Positions 8,442 to 17,422 of a stretch of DNA of 64,000 nucleotides are shown piece after piece. A program made the position numbers and the translations under genes. Origin of the DNA: Haploplasma modicum ATCC 29102 (GTDB lineage Bacteria; Bacillota_I; Bacilli_A; Acholeplasmatales; Acholeplasmataceae); assembly GCF_000687835.1 (NCBI RefSeq), contig NZ_JHYB01000005.1:62001-126000 (forward strand), written 5' to 3'. The notes under the pieces are model-generated. The model saw only the letters and a list, made by a program, of their open reading frames with translations, searched no databases and had not been told where the DNA came from. How positions within the stretch are numbered: the stretch's first letter is position 1; each line of letters begins with the position of its first letter.

Positions 8442-9827
8442 ATGGTATTAGTAAAAGAGATATATGACAAAAAAGAAATGTTTGAAAATAAAGAAATTCT
8501 TGTTAAGGGTTGGGTTAGAAATAATAGAGCTCAAAAAGAATTTGGTTTTATTGATTTTCATGATGGTTCTTTTTTTAACGGAGTTCAGGTTGTTTATGAA
8601 AGTGAATTAGAAAACTTTAAAGATATTCAAAAAATAAGAGTAGGTAGTTCAATTAGTATAAAAGGAATTTTAGTTCTTACCCCAAATGCGAAACAACCAT
8701 TTGAAATAAAAGCGAGTGAAGTAGTTTTACTTGGTGGGTCTAAAGAAGATTATCCAATTCAACCAAAAAGACACACAAGAGAATTTTTAAGAGAAGTAGC
8801 TCATCTTAGAAGTAGAACAAACCTATTCCAAGCAGTATTTAGATTAAGAAGTGTTGCTGCTCATGCAATTCATACATTCTTCCAAGAAAAAGGATTTGTG
8901 TATACCCATAGTCCAATCATAACAGGCAATGATGGTGAAGGTGCAGGTCAAATGTTCAACGTAACAACTCTACCACTAAAAGATATTCCAAAAGATAAAG
9001 ATGGTAAAGTTTATTATGAAGATGATTTCTTCGGTAAAGAAGCCCACTTAACTGTAACAGGACAATTAGAAGGTGAAGCTTTTGCTATGGCATTTAGAAA
9101 TATTTATACCTTTGGCCCAACTTTTAGAGCGGAAAATTCAAACACACAACGTCATGCTAGTGAATTTTGGATGATTGAACCAGAAATGGCATTTGCAGAC
9201 ATTAATGATAATATGGATATGGCAGAAGAAATGGTTAAGTATGTTATTAAATATGTATTTGATAAACTACCTGAAGAAATGGATTTTTTCAACAAATTTG
9301 TTGATACAAAATTAAAAGATAGACTTGAAAATGTATTATCTAAAAAGTTTGAAAGAATAACACATGAAGAAGCAGTAAATATCTTATTAAAGGCAAATAA
9401 AAAGTGGAATGTCTTACCAAAACAAGGTGAAGATTTATCAACAGAACATGAAAGATATTTAACTGAAGAACATTTTGATTGTCCGGTCTTTGTAACAGAC
9501 TGGCCAAAAGATATCAAAGCATTTTACATGAAATTAAATAGTGATGGAAAAACTGTTGCTGCAATGGACTTACTTGTTCCTGGATCTGGTGAATTAATTG
9601 GTGGTTCACAAAGAGAAGAAGACGAAGAAAGACTAATTGAACGAATGAACCAAATGAATGTTCCAGTAGAATCACTTGACTGGTATGTAGATTTAAGAAG
9701 ATATGGTGGATGTGTTCACTCAGGATTTGGTTTAGGATTTGAAAGACTTATTATGTATTTAACAGGTGTTGAAAACATTAGAGACGTAATACCTTTCCCA
9801 AGAACACCGAAAAACTTAGAATTTTAA
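8442..9827 (+). CDS. asnS: Asparaginyl-tRNA synthetase
   Basis: This 461-residue class II synthetase joins asparagine to tRNA-Asn. The N-terminal OB fold (residues about 15-110, VKGWVRNNRAQKEFGFIDFHDG) binds the anticodon. The catalytic domain carries motif 2 (FGPTFRAENSNTQRHASEFWMIEPE) and motif 3 (GFGLGFERLIMYLTG). The segment VTGQLEGEAFAMAF before motif 2 is typical of AsnRS. Length is normal for the family. Expression is controlled by the T-box leader, and a terminator follows the stop closely. The ribosome binding site AAGGAGG lies at 8430-8436. Confidence 0.97.
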   Translation: MVLVKEIYDKKEMFENKEILVKGWVRNNRAQKEFGFIDFHDGSFFNGVQVVYESELENFKDIQKIRVGSSISIKGILVLTPNAKQPFEIKASEVVLLGGSKEDYPIQPKRHTREFLREVAHLRSRTNLFQAVFRLRSVAAHAIHTFFQEKGFVYTHSPIITGNDGEGAGQMFNVTTLPLKDIPKDKDGKVYYEDDFFGKEAHLTVTGQLEGEAFAMAFRNIYTFGPTFRAENSNTQRHASEFWMIEPEMAFADINDNMDMAEEMVKYVIKYVFDKLPEEMDFFNKFVDTKLKDRLENVLSKKFERITHEEAVNILLKANKKWNVLPKQGEDLSTEHERYLTEEHFDCPVFVTDWPKDIKAFYMKLNSDGKTVAAMDLLVPGSGELIGGSQREEDEERLIERMNQMNVPVESLDWYVDLRRYGGCVHSGFGLGFERLIMYLTGVENIRDVIPFPRTPKNLEF

Positions 9828-9833
9828 TTAATT

Positions 9834-9860
9834 AGACTTGATTTATTCAAGTCTTTTTTT
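9834..9860 (+). terminator. Terminator of asnS
   Basis: AGACTTGA (9834-9841) pairs with TCAAGTCT (9847-9854), followed by T residues. Confidence 0.88.
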
Positions 9861-9863
9861 ATG

Positions 9864-9890
9864 CATAAAAAAATCCTCATAAGAGGATTT
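9864..9890 (-). terminator. Terminator of the SNase lipoprotein operon
   Basis: On the minus strand AAATCCTC (9890-9883) pairs with GAGGATTT (9878-9871), with a T-rich tail on that strand. It converges with the asnS terminator. Confidence 0.85.
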
Positions 9891-9898
9891 AATATTTA

Positions 9899-11122
9899 TT
9901 ATTCAAAAATAATTGTATTATGTGGTTCCCACACTGGTTTTGTTGTTAGTAATTTATTTGCTACATAATCCCAGTCTGGTGATTTTTCTCCATCTGGCTT
10001 ATTTGGATAACCATATAAACCCCATCCCTTTAAGACTGCATTTCTTTCTGCAAATCTAAGGAATGTTAAATATGGAACTTCTTTATATGTAAGTAAAATA
10101 TCATTTTCTGTATATTTATCTGGCATTCTTTCACTTAAACCTTCAGCAACAGTTAAAAACTGGGATAACTGATTATTAATCCAAACAAGTCCTAGGTTTC
10201 TACCATATGTTTCTGTTGTTTGTGTATTCGGGAATGATTGAACATATAATTCTTTTGATGAGTGTTGATTTAAGATATATTCTTTATTTAATTTACTTGC
10301 AACATAACCCCAAGGTTCAGCACTTACTTTAGAACCATCAACTTCAGGAGTATTAATATAATAATATCTAACTGAGTTTCCATTTGAGTATCCAGGTGTA
10401 TTAACTACAGGTTGGAAAGTAGCAGTATCACCATCAGCAATAGATCTAAGTGTTACTTTAATTGCTCCCCCAGTACCAATATTAACAGTTCCTGTTGTAC
10501 CAGCTTTTGCATAATCCATCTCTTTATAACGTTGTTCAAGTCTTGGGCCTTTTAATAAATCTTCGAAAGTTTTAATTTCATAATCATCATTTTTCAAATA
10601 CTTGAATAGATCTGGAATATAAGCTATATAATCATATGAATCATAAGTTTTTGTTGCTTTAAAATCTTCCTTATTACCTAATTTAATTAAGGTTAAGTTA
10701 GCTGAAAATGTAAGATCAACCCCAATAGTACCAATAACATCAACTATCTTTCCTTTATTTGATAATGCAATAGCATCATCACCATTAAATGACAATCTAT
10801 CATCTAAAACTAAATCAATTTTACCTTTAATTTCATCTTCAACATCTGGTCCAGCAATAGCGTAAAAACTGTTTGCTTTAATAACGCCACTTAATGCATA
10901 ATCGTTTTGAATTGTTGCTTCCCCATTATTATAAATATCAATTGAAAATGATTTTAAATCAATATCTTTATCTGTATTATTATAAAGTTCAATAGTGTTA
11001 TTGTCAGAGTTTGATGCAGTATATAACTTTGATATTACAAGATTTAACTCTTTATTGCCACCACAAGCAACTAATCCAAGAATAATAATAGCAGGTAAGA
11101 TTATGTATAATATTTTTTTCAT
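9899..11122 (-). CDS. Extracellular nuclease lipoprotein: lamin-tail domain plus thermonuclease (SNase)
   Basis: This is a 407-residue surface protein. The signal MKKILYIILPAIIILGLVAC has its lipidated Cys at residue 20. Residues about 28-135 fit a lamin-tail domain (IELYNNTDKDIDLKSFSIDI, ...YALSGVIKANSFYAIAG, FNGDDAIALSNKGKIVDVIG), a fold often attached to secreted nucleases. Residues about 212-395 are a staphylococcal-nuclease domain with IADGDTATF, VRYYYINTPE (catalytic Arg and Glu), EPWG and TYGRNLGLVWI (second catalytic Arg). It would cut DNA or RNA at the cell surface with calcium. It is translated from a start that overlaps the upstream gene by four bases. All catalytic residues I know for SNase appear present. 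Confidence 0.88.
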   Translation of the reverse strand: MKKILYIILPAIIILGLVACGGNKELNLVISKLYTASNSDNNTIELYNNTDKDIDLKSFSIDIYNNGEATIQNDYALSGVIKANSFYAIAGPDVEDEIKGKIDLVLDDRLSFNGDDAIALSNKGKIVDVIGTIGVDLTFSANLTLIKLGNKEDFKATKTYDSYDYIAYIPDLFKYLKNDDYEIKTFEDLLKGPRLEQRYKEMDYAKAGTTGTVNIGTGGAIKVTLRSIADGDTATFQPVVNTPGYSNGNSVRYYYINTPEVDGSKVSAEPWGYVASKLNKEYILNQHSSKELYVQSFPNTQTTETYGRNLGLVWINNQLSQFLTVAEGLSERMPDKYTENDILLTYKEVPYLTFLRFAERNAVLKGWGLYGYPNKPDGEKSPDWDYVANKLLTTKPVWEPHNTIIFE

Positions 11123-12078
11123 TTTTTCTCCTCTTCTTTCTTAACTAATTCTTCTTTAATTGTAGAAATTCTTTTATTTTCCTGATCTTTTTTTCTTTCT
11201 CTTATTAACATTACTTCTTTATGGAAAAATAAGAAGTAAGTTAATGGAATTACAAATAATAGCTCAAGTAAAATATTTTTAACATATTCAGTGTTATAGC
11301 TACTTAGTTTCTTTTTAAGGGTATTATTATAGTAATACTTTGAATCACTTTTTATTTCATTTAAATCGATAGTAGGTAGTGTTATTTTATCACTAGTTAT
11401 TGTATTTAGTTCTCTATTAACTTCGTTTCCAAGAGAATCTTTTATAACGATATCTGATATATCACTATTTAATAAAGTAAGCATTGTAACATATGAATCA
11501 CCTTTTACTAAATATTTAAAGGTAATATCTTTAATGTTAATATAGCTGACACTATCTTTTAGATACTCATAATTAAATAGTAGAAGCGATTTTCCAGTCC
11601 CAACATAGTGTTGAAATCTTTCTTTTGATGAACTAAATTCCTTACCATTTATCATAAATGATCTCTCATAGTTCATATCAATATCAATTATTGGATTAGT
11701 TGTATCATCCAACACCTTATTTTCATCAAAAACCATTAAATTGTTTAAGATGATTGCCAGTGAATTATTTGTTTTCTTTCCTTCAACTTCGATGTAGCGG
11801 TACATTACTAAGTTAAAAGAATAAACAATTTCTCCCTCACTATCCCTTAGTTCGTATTTTTCATTAAACAGAGGGTCTTCATATGTATATGAATCGTTCT
11901 TTTTATTGCTGTATGTAAGCGCAACAGTTTGAATTAAATCAAGATCAGATTCTCTCGAACTATTTGTCTGACTTATTAAAAATTTTTCTATTTTATTTGC
12001 CTCACTATAAGATATTATGAGGAATGTTGAAAGGACAATTAAGATAAAATAGAGGATTTTTGGAATTAGTTTAGCCAT
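11119..12078 (-). CDS. Hypothetical membrane-anchored protein co-expressed with SNase lipoprotein
   Basis: I do not recognise the family. The 319-residue protein has an N-terminal membrane segment (residues about 7-25), an outer domain of about 235 residues rich in beta-like and polar stretches, and a second segment (about 268-285, ILLELLFVIPLTYFLFF). A highly charged cytoplasmic tail with many Lys and Glu follows. The stop overlaps the start of the SNase lipoprotein gene by four bases, so the two proteins are probably made together and may act together at the surface. A good sigma-A promoter lies upstream. Confidence 0.65.
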   Translation of the reverse strand: MAKLIPKILYFILIVLSTFLIISYSEANKIEKFLISQTNSSRESDLDLIQTVALTYSNKKNDSYTYEDPLFNEKYELRDSEGEIVYSFNLVMYRYIEVEGKKTNNSLAIILNNLMVFDENKVLDDTTNPIIDIDMNYERSFMINGKEFSSSKERFQHYVGTGKSLLLFNYEYLKDSVSYINIKDITFKYLVKGDSYVTMLTLLNSDISDIVIKDSLGNEVNRELNTITSDKITLPTIDLNEIKSDSKYYYNNTLKKKLSSYNTEYVKNILLELLFVIPLTYFLFFHKEVMLIRERKKDQENKRISTIKEELVKKEEEKK

Positions 12079-12156
12079 TTTACTTCCTTTCTAGTTTCAA
12101 CTTAACTTTACTAACCAAGTGTTTATAGTTTTTATGGTTGAAAAATATACACAACT

Positions 12157-12184
12157 ATTATATAATAACAATGTGATTTGTCAA
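12157..12184 (-). promoter_or_regulatory. Promoter of the SNase lipoprotein operon
   Basis: On the minus strand TTGACA (12184-12179), 16-base spacer and TATAAT (12162-12157). The rest of the divergent gap (12079-12384) is AT-rich. Apart from the ribosome binding site for the ABC ATPase at 12373-12378 I see no strong plus-strand promoter or other element in it. Confidence 0.8.
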
Positions 12185-12384
12185 AGTTTTAATATAATTA
12201 ATCATAATTGATAAATAATTAAAAATGAAGAAGATTAATGGAGGTAATTTTACGTTTATTTAAAGAAGTGTAGAAATAAGGAGTTAATTTTATTCATTTT
12301 TATTTTTATTTAAAAATCAATTAAAATATAAAAATTGGTTATGAGTTATTACTAAGTCGAATATAAATTAAAAAGGAGATATAT

Positions 12385-14037
12385 ATGAAAGAGACAAACA
12401 AGAGTCAAACTTCAGGAATAGCAATTAAGCTAGAAAATCTTACAAAAATCTTTTATGATAAAAAAGATGGTAGAGAAACAAAAGCTGTTAATGATTTTGA
12501 CGTTTTAATTCCAGAAGGAAAATTAGTGGGCCTTTTAGGACCATCAGGGTGTGGTAAATCAACAACACTTTACATGATTGCGGGACTACATGCACCGACA
12601 AGAGGAAAGATTTTCTTTGGTGATGAAGATGTTACTGAATTATCACCAGAAAAAAGAGGAATTGGTCTAGTATTTCAAAACTATGCCTTATATCCACATA
12701 TGACAATTAGAAAGAATATCATGTTTCCTTTAGAAAACATGAATATTAAGAAAAATGCCATTAAACAAGCATATAAGGAAGCGTACCTATTAGATAGTAA
12801 TAAAGAAGCAACACTTTATTATGAATATAATGATAAATTAGAAAATATAAATTATAAGTATGCAAGATTAGAAAGTGAAGCGAAAACAATTTATAAAGGT
12901 GATATCTTCACTGCAGAATCAGAATTTAAACAAATCAAAAAAACAAAAGACAAAGAACAAATTGAAAAAGCAAAATTAGTTTTAAAGGAAAAACGTGAAA
13001 AAGCACTTGCAGAATTAAATAATTCGGTAAAAGGATTTGAACAAGAATACTTAAAACTAAAAAATGATTTACGTCCAGAAAACTATGAAACTTTATTAAA
13101 AACAATGAAAGAAAATCACAAACTTGTTGTTGATAAGTTTGAATTAGCTAAAAAAGAATATATTGCTAATGCAAATTTTGATAAAACAAATGCAACAGAA
13201 GAACAAAAAGCAAAATTTGCATTAGGGTTAGATAAAATAACACCAGAAAGTATTAAATTAATTAATGAAGCTAAATCACGTAACTATAAACTTGAAATGG
13301 AAGACGCAGTTGTTGAAATGGCAAAACTAGTTGGTATTGAAGATCAATTAGAAAAGAAACCAGCACAATTATCAGGTGGACAACAACAAAGGGTTGCTAT
13401 TGCACGTGCTTTAGTTAAAAAACCTAAAGTTTTATTACTTGACGAACCACTATCAAACTTAGATGCAAGACTTAGACTTCAAACAAGAGAAGAAATTAAA
13501 CGTATTCAAAGAGAAACAGGAATTACAACAATCTTTGTTACACATGATCAAGAAGAAGCTATGTCAATCTCCGATGAAATTATCTTAATGGATTATGGTG
13601 TTGAACAACAAAAAGGTGCACCACAATCAGTTTATGATAAACCAGAAAACTTATTTGTTGCTAAATTCTTAGGAACTCCACCAATTAGTGCATTTGAAGC
13701 AGAATTAAAAGATGGTAAAGTGTATTTAGATGGTAAAGCAGTTTATGAATCAGAAGTTCTTAAAAATGAAAAAAATCGTCCGGTTACACTTGGAATTAGA
13801 CCAGAAGGTTATGAACCAAATCCAAACGGTCCAGTTACATTAAATAATCAATTTACAGAAACAATTGGCCGTGATATCTCAATTGTAGCAAATCACAGCA
13901 AAGCAGAAAAAGAATCTTTCCGAGTAATTATTTCATCAAAAAATAGTGAATTAGGAAATCAAAAAGTAGTAAACTTTGATTTAATTCCTAATAAGGTGTA
14001 CGTTTTTGATAAAGAAAGCGGAAGGAGAATTAATTAA
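12385..14037 (+). CDS. Carbohydrate-type ABC transporter ATPase (MsmK/UgpC class) with large insertion
   Basis: The 550-residue protein is a sugar-importer ATPase: Walker [10 protein letters not shown] at residues 52-60, Q-loop [12 protein letters not shown], signature LSGGQQQR near 328, Walker [26 protein letters not shown]. The C-terminal regulatory TOBE-like part contains [11 protein letters not shown]. Between the Q-loop and the signature there is an extra stretch of about 185 residues (about 125-310), rich in Lys and Glu, probably helical or coiled. It makes the protein far longer than the usual 360-370 residues. Similar insertions are known in MsmK-like ATPases of mycoplasmas. The gene overlaps the next by one base (TAATG) and leads a five-gene set of ATPase, two permeases, binding protein and OB-fold lipoprotein. 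Confidence 0.9.
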   Translation: MKETNKSQTSGIAIKLENLTKIFYDKKDGRETKAVNDFDVLIPEGKLVGLLGPSGCGKSTTLYMIAGLHAPTRGKIFFGDEDVTELSPEKRGIGLVFQNYALYPHMTIRKNIMFPLENMNIKKNAIKQAYKEAYLLDSNKEATLYYEYNDKLENINYKYARLESEAKTIYKGDIFTAESEFKQIKKTKDKEQIEKAKLVLKEKREKALAELNNSVKGFEQEYLKLKNDLRPENYETLLKTMKENHKLVVDKFELAKKEYIANANFDKTNATEEQKAKFALGLDKITPESIKLINEAKSRNYKLEMEDAVVEMAKLVGIEDQLEKKPAQLSGGQQQRVAIARALVKKPKVLLLDEPLSNLDARLRLQTREEIKRIQRETGITTIFVTHDQEEAMSISDEIILMDYGVEQQKGAPQSVYDKPENLFVAKFLGTPPISAFEAELKDGKVYLDGKAVYESEVLKNEKNRPVTLGIRPEGYEPNPNGPVTLNNQFTETIGRDISIVANHSKAEKESFRVIISSKNSELGNQKVVNFDLIPNKVYVFDKESGRRIN

Positions 14038-14963
14038 TGTTAGAGTATAAAAAGGATTACAAAGCTTGGGCTTACATGGCAATCCCGCTACTCCTACTAT
14101 CGATATTTACATTTTTCCCATTATTAAAAACAATTGGAATTTCACTTTTTAGTCAATTTGACTCAACAACAAATACATTTGGTACATATTTTGACTTTGC
14201 TGCATATGTAGCAGTGTTTAAAGATCCTATTTTTCTAAATTCCATTGTTAATACATTAATTATTGTGTTTATATCTGTACCACTATCGACAGGTTTAGCA
14301 TTATTGATTGCTGTTGGTTTAAATTCAATTAAACCACTACAAAAAATATTCCAAACAATCTTCTTTATTCCATACGTTACTAACGTTCTTGCGATTGGGA
14401 TGGTATTTAATTTAATATTCTTCCACTCAGCAACACCAGGAATTTTACCAGAAGGATTAGTTAACTCATTATTTAACTTATCAAGAGATTGGGTTGGAAC
14501 AACAGCAACTAGAAGTAGTTGGATGGTTGTAGTTTTAATTTATGTTGTATGGAATGGACTTCCATTCAAAATATTAGTATTTATTGGAGGTTTACAAAAT
14601 ATCTCAAATCAATATTATGATGCAGCAAAAATTGACTCAGCAACACCAGCTAAAACTTTATGGAGAATTACAGTACCATTACTATCTCCAACTATTAGTT
14701 ATCTTTTAATTACTTCGTTTATTGGGGCGTTTAAGTCTTATGAGGCTGTCTTGTCTGTTGCTGGTGGAACCGGAACAGCACTTGATCGCGATAGATGGAC
14801 AATCGTTGCTTATGTATATGATAAGATTGGTATTCCTGGATTAGATGGAAAATATATTTCCTTCTATTCAAGAGGGGCAGCAGCGGCTGTTATACTATTC
14901 CTTATTATTCTAGTATTTACGTTTATTAACTTACAAGTAAGTAAACGTAGAGTCCATTATTGA
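14037..14963 (+). CDS. Carbohydrate-type ABC transporter permease (MalF/UgpA class)
   Basis: This 308-residue membrane protein has about six segments. The ATPase-docking loop reads YYDAAKIDSATPAKTLWRIT, followed by VPLLSPTISY, matching the EAA motif of MalF/UgpA permeases. The first segment starts near residue 12. It pairs with the following permease to form the membrane channel. Substrate is not determined by sequence; sugars or glycerol phosphates are usual for this class, but its place between nuclease lipoprotein genes leaves nucleosides or sugar phosphates open. The gene ends in TGA, showing that TGA is a stop here. Confidence 0.9.
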   Translation: MLEYKKDYKAWAYMAIPLLLLSIFTFFPLLKTIGISLFSQFDSTTNTFGTYFDFAAYVAVFKDPIFLNSIVNTLIIVFISVPLSTGLALLIAVGLNSIKPLQKIFQTIFFIPYVTNVLAIGMVFNLIFFHSATPGILPEGLVNSLFNLSRDWVGTTATRSSWMVVVLIYVVWNGLPFKILVFIGGLQNISNQYYDAAKIDSATPAKTLWRITVPLLSPTISYLLITSFIGAFKSYEAVLSVAGGTGTALDRDRWTIVAYVYDKIGIPGLDGKYISFYSRGAAAAVILFLIILVFTFINLQVSKRRVHY

Positions 14964-14973
14964 GGTGAATTAA

Positions 14974-15897
14974 ATGACAAATAATAAAATAGACTACAGA
15001 CAAAATAAAAGACTAGTAGTTCAAAAAACAAATAAAATTATAGGTAAAACAATTACTTACTCATTCTTAACAATTATGGCACTATTTGTTTTGATTCCAT
15101 TCTACTGGATGTTCAACGTATCACTTCAAAGTAATAATGAAGTTTTAAACTCAATTAGTATTAGTTATTTTCCAAAAGAGTTTAGTCCAGATAACTATAT
15201 AAAAGTATTCTTGTACTCATCAACATCACAAGGTAATATTACTTTTATGGATTACTTAAAAAATACATTAATTGTAGCATTCTTCTCAACAGCAGCAGGA
15301 ACAATATTCTCAATCTTAGTTGCTTTTGCACTTGCAAGATTAAATTTTAAAGGTAAAGACTTAATCTTCACATTATTATTAGCAACAATGATGATTCCTG
15401 GGGAAATGATGGTTTTATCAAACTATGTTACTGTATCTAGATTAGGATGGGTTAATGATGATGGAATTGGTTCGTATCTCGCGATGATTGTTCCATTTAC
15501 GGTATCAATCTTCCATATTTATCTACTTAGACAAAATTTCAAACAAATTCCAGATGAGCTATATTATGCAGCTAAAATCGATGGAAGTACAGACTTTAAA
15601 TATCTCTGGCAAATTATGGTTCCAATGGCAAAATCAAGTATTATTACAATTACTATTTTAAAATTAATGGGATCATGGAACGCATATATTTGGCCAAACC
15701 TAGTAGCTAATAGTAAATATAAATTAGTTACTTCATGGTTAAGATCATCATTCGTTGATGAAGCTGAGGGCGGTAGAGTTTTAATGAACTACCAAATGGC
15801 AGCTACAGTTATTGTTACAGTGCCACTTTTAATTTTCTTTGTTGTCTTTAGAAAATATATTATGAGTGGTGTTTCTAGAAGTGGAGTTAAAGGCTAG
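14974..15897 (+). CDS. Carbohydrate-type ABC transporter permease (MalG/UgpE class)
   Basis: This 307-residue protein has six predicted membrane segments and the EAA loop ELYYAAKIDGSTDFKYLWQI followed by MVPMAKSSI. The end (VFRKYIMSGVSRSGVKG) is typical of MalG/UgpE-type permeases, whose last residues sit in the ATPase. It starts ten bases after the first permease behind GAGGTGA. Its partner is the permease at 14037-14963. Confidence 0.9.
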   Translation: MTNNKIDYRQNKRLVVQKTNKIIGKTITYSFLTIMALFVLIPFYWMFNVSLQSNNEVLNSISISYFPKEFSPDNYIKVFLYSSTSQGNITFMDYLKNTLIVAFFSTAAGTIFSILVAFALARLNFKGKDLIFTLLLATMMIPGEMMVLSNYVTVSRLGWVNDDGIGSYLAMIVPFTVSIFHIYLLRQNFKQIPDELYYAAKIDGSTDFKYLWQIMVPMAKSSIITITILKLMGSWNAYIWPNLVANSKYKLVTSWLRSSFVDEAEGGRVLMNYQMAATVIVTVPLLIFFVVFRKYIMSGVSRSGVKG

Positions 15898-15934
15898 TAA
15901 TTAGCATTAACATAATAGGAAAAGGAGAAAAAAA

Positions 15935-17359
15935 ATGAAAAAGAGAATTATGTTTGTTCTAATGTTAGTATTATCATTAACATTAGTTGCATGTAATAAA
16001 GACCGTGGCGGCGAAACTGGCGAAAAGTTCGTTGAATGGTATGAATTATCAGAAGATGCAAAATATGATGGATCAGAAGTAACAGTCGATTTCTGGCATA
16101 CAATGGGTTCTGCTAACCAAACAATTTTACAAAAATGGATTGGTGAGTTTAATAAAACATACCCAAACATTACAATCAAAGAAGAAAAAGTAGCAGATGA
16201 TTATAATGCATTAGCAGAAAAAATTGCTCTTGCAATTCCAGCTGGTAACCAACCAAATATTTCACAAAGTTATCCAGATCATATTGCAAGATATGGTAAA
16301 GCAGTACTTGCTTTAAATAACTTTATTGGACATAAAACACTAGGTTATACTGAAGAAGAACAAAAAGACTTCTTATCAGGTTTATGGAAAGAAGGAACAA
16401 GTTATGATGGTGCTGGAACAGTATTATCATTACCATTTACAAAATCAAGTGAAGCTTTATACTACAACAAAACATATTTTGATTTACACAGTTATGAAGC
16501 ACCAAAAACATGGGATGAAGTATTTGAAATAGCAGCAGACATTAAGAAAAGAGAACCAGATGCATATCCATTTGGTTATGACTCATCAGATAACTTCTTC
16601 ATTGCAGCTTCAGAACAATTCAAAGCTCCATATACAGGATTTGATGCAGAAACAGGTAGAGGTAAAGTTTTATTTAATAATGATGAATCAAAAGAAATGA
16701 TTAAGTATTTCAAAGACAAAGTTGATAAAGGTTTAATGTTAACTAGAGACTTAAATGGTGGGGCTTACACATCAGATATCATGAAAACAAATAAAAAATT
16801 ATATATGTATGTAGGTTCAACAGGTGGTGCTAGATATTCATATGAAGGTGCTCAAGCAGCATTTGATGCTGGATATAGAGTAGGTGTTTCAACAGTTCCT
16901 GTTAAAACATTAGAACATAGAAAACAAATTCAACAAGGACCAAATATTAACCTTTTCAAAACAAAAAATGAACAACAAATGATTGCTTCATGGTTATTTA
17001 CTAAATTTATGTTAGAAGCTGAAAGAACTGCAGAATTCTCATTACAATCAGGATATGCACCAATTAGAACTTCTGCATATGAAACAGAAACATGGAAAAA
17101 CTATGTTGCTGGAGTTAAAGAAAACCCAACAACTCTTGCTGAAGCAAATGCTAAAGTTATTAAAGATTCAATTGAAATGTTCAGAGATAACGAATCAATC
17201 TTCTTTACATCAGCAGTATTTAACTTAAGTTCAAAAACAAGAAGTGAAGTAGGTTCATTAACAAATAAGATTTTTGCATACAAAGGTGCAACACAAGAAG
17301 ATCTAGATAAATATATCAACACACAATATAAATCTTCTTATGATTTTATTGTAAATTAA
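15935..17359 (+). CDS. Extracellular solute-binding lipoprotein (family 1, UgpB-like)
   Basis: The 474-residue protein has the signal MKKRIMFVLMLVLSLTLVAC, Cys at residue 20. The mature part is a family-1 binding protein: VTVDFWHTMGSANQTILQKW, FNKTYPNITIKEE, NQPNISQSYPDHIARYG, LPFTKSSEALYYNKTYF. FWHTMG near the start recalls glycerol-3-phosphate/sugar receptors such as UgpB. It would deliver ligand to the permeases encoded just upstream. A ribosome binding site (AAAGGAG) is at 15920-15926. The exact ligand cannot be read from sequence. Confidence 0.9.
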   Translation: MKKRIMFVLMLVLSLTLVACNKDRGGETGEKFVEWYELSEDAKYDGSEVTVDFWHTMGSANQTILQKWIGEFNKTYPNITIKEEKVADDYNALAEKIALAIPAGNQPNISQSYPDHIARYGKAVLALNNFIGHKTLGYTEEEQKDFLSGLWKEGTSYDGAGTVLSLPFTKSSEALYYNKTYFDLHSYEAPKTWDEVFEIAADIKKREPDAYPFGYDSSDNFFIAASEQFKAPYTGFDAETGRGKVLFNNDESKEMIKYFKDKVDKGLMLTRDLNGGAYTSDIMKTNKKLYMYVGSTGGARYSYEGAQAAFDAGYRVGVSTVPVKTLEHRKQIQQGPNINLFKTKNEQQMIASWLFTKFMLEAERTAEFSLQSGYAPIRTSAYETETWKNYVAGVKENPTTLAEANAKVIKDSIEMFRDNESIFFTSAVFNLSSKTRSEVGSLTNKIFAYKGATQEDLDKYINTQYKSSYDFIVN

Positions 17360-17422
17360 TTGAGGGTATTAAACTAAACATATAAATGCTTAGATAATAT
17401 AAAAAAAAGAAGGGATAGAAAA

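Noticed and set aside
14961-14963. TGA as a Trp codon (mycoplasma code)
   Set aside because: TGA ends several well-defined genes at their expected length and Trp is always TGG, so the standard code applies.
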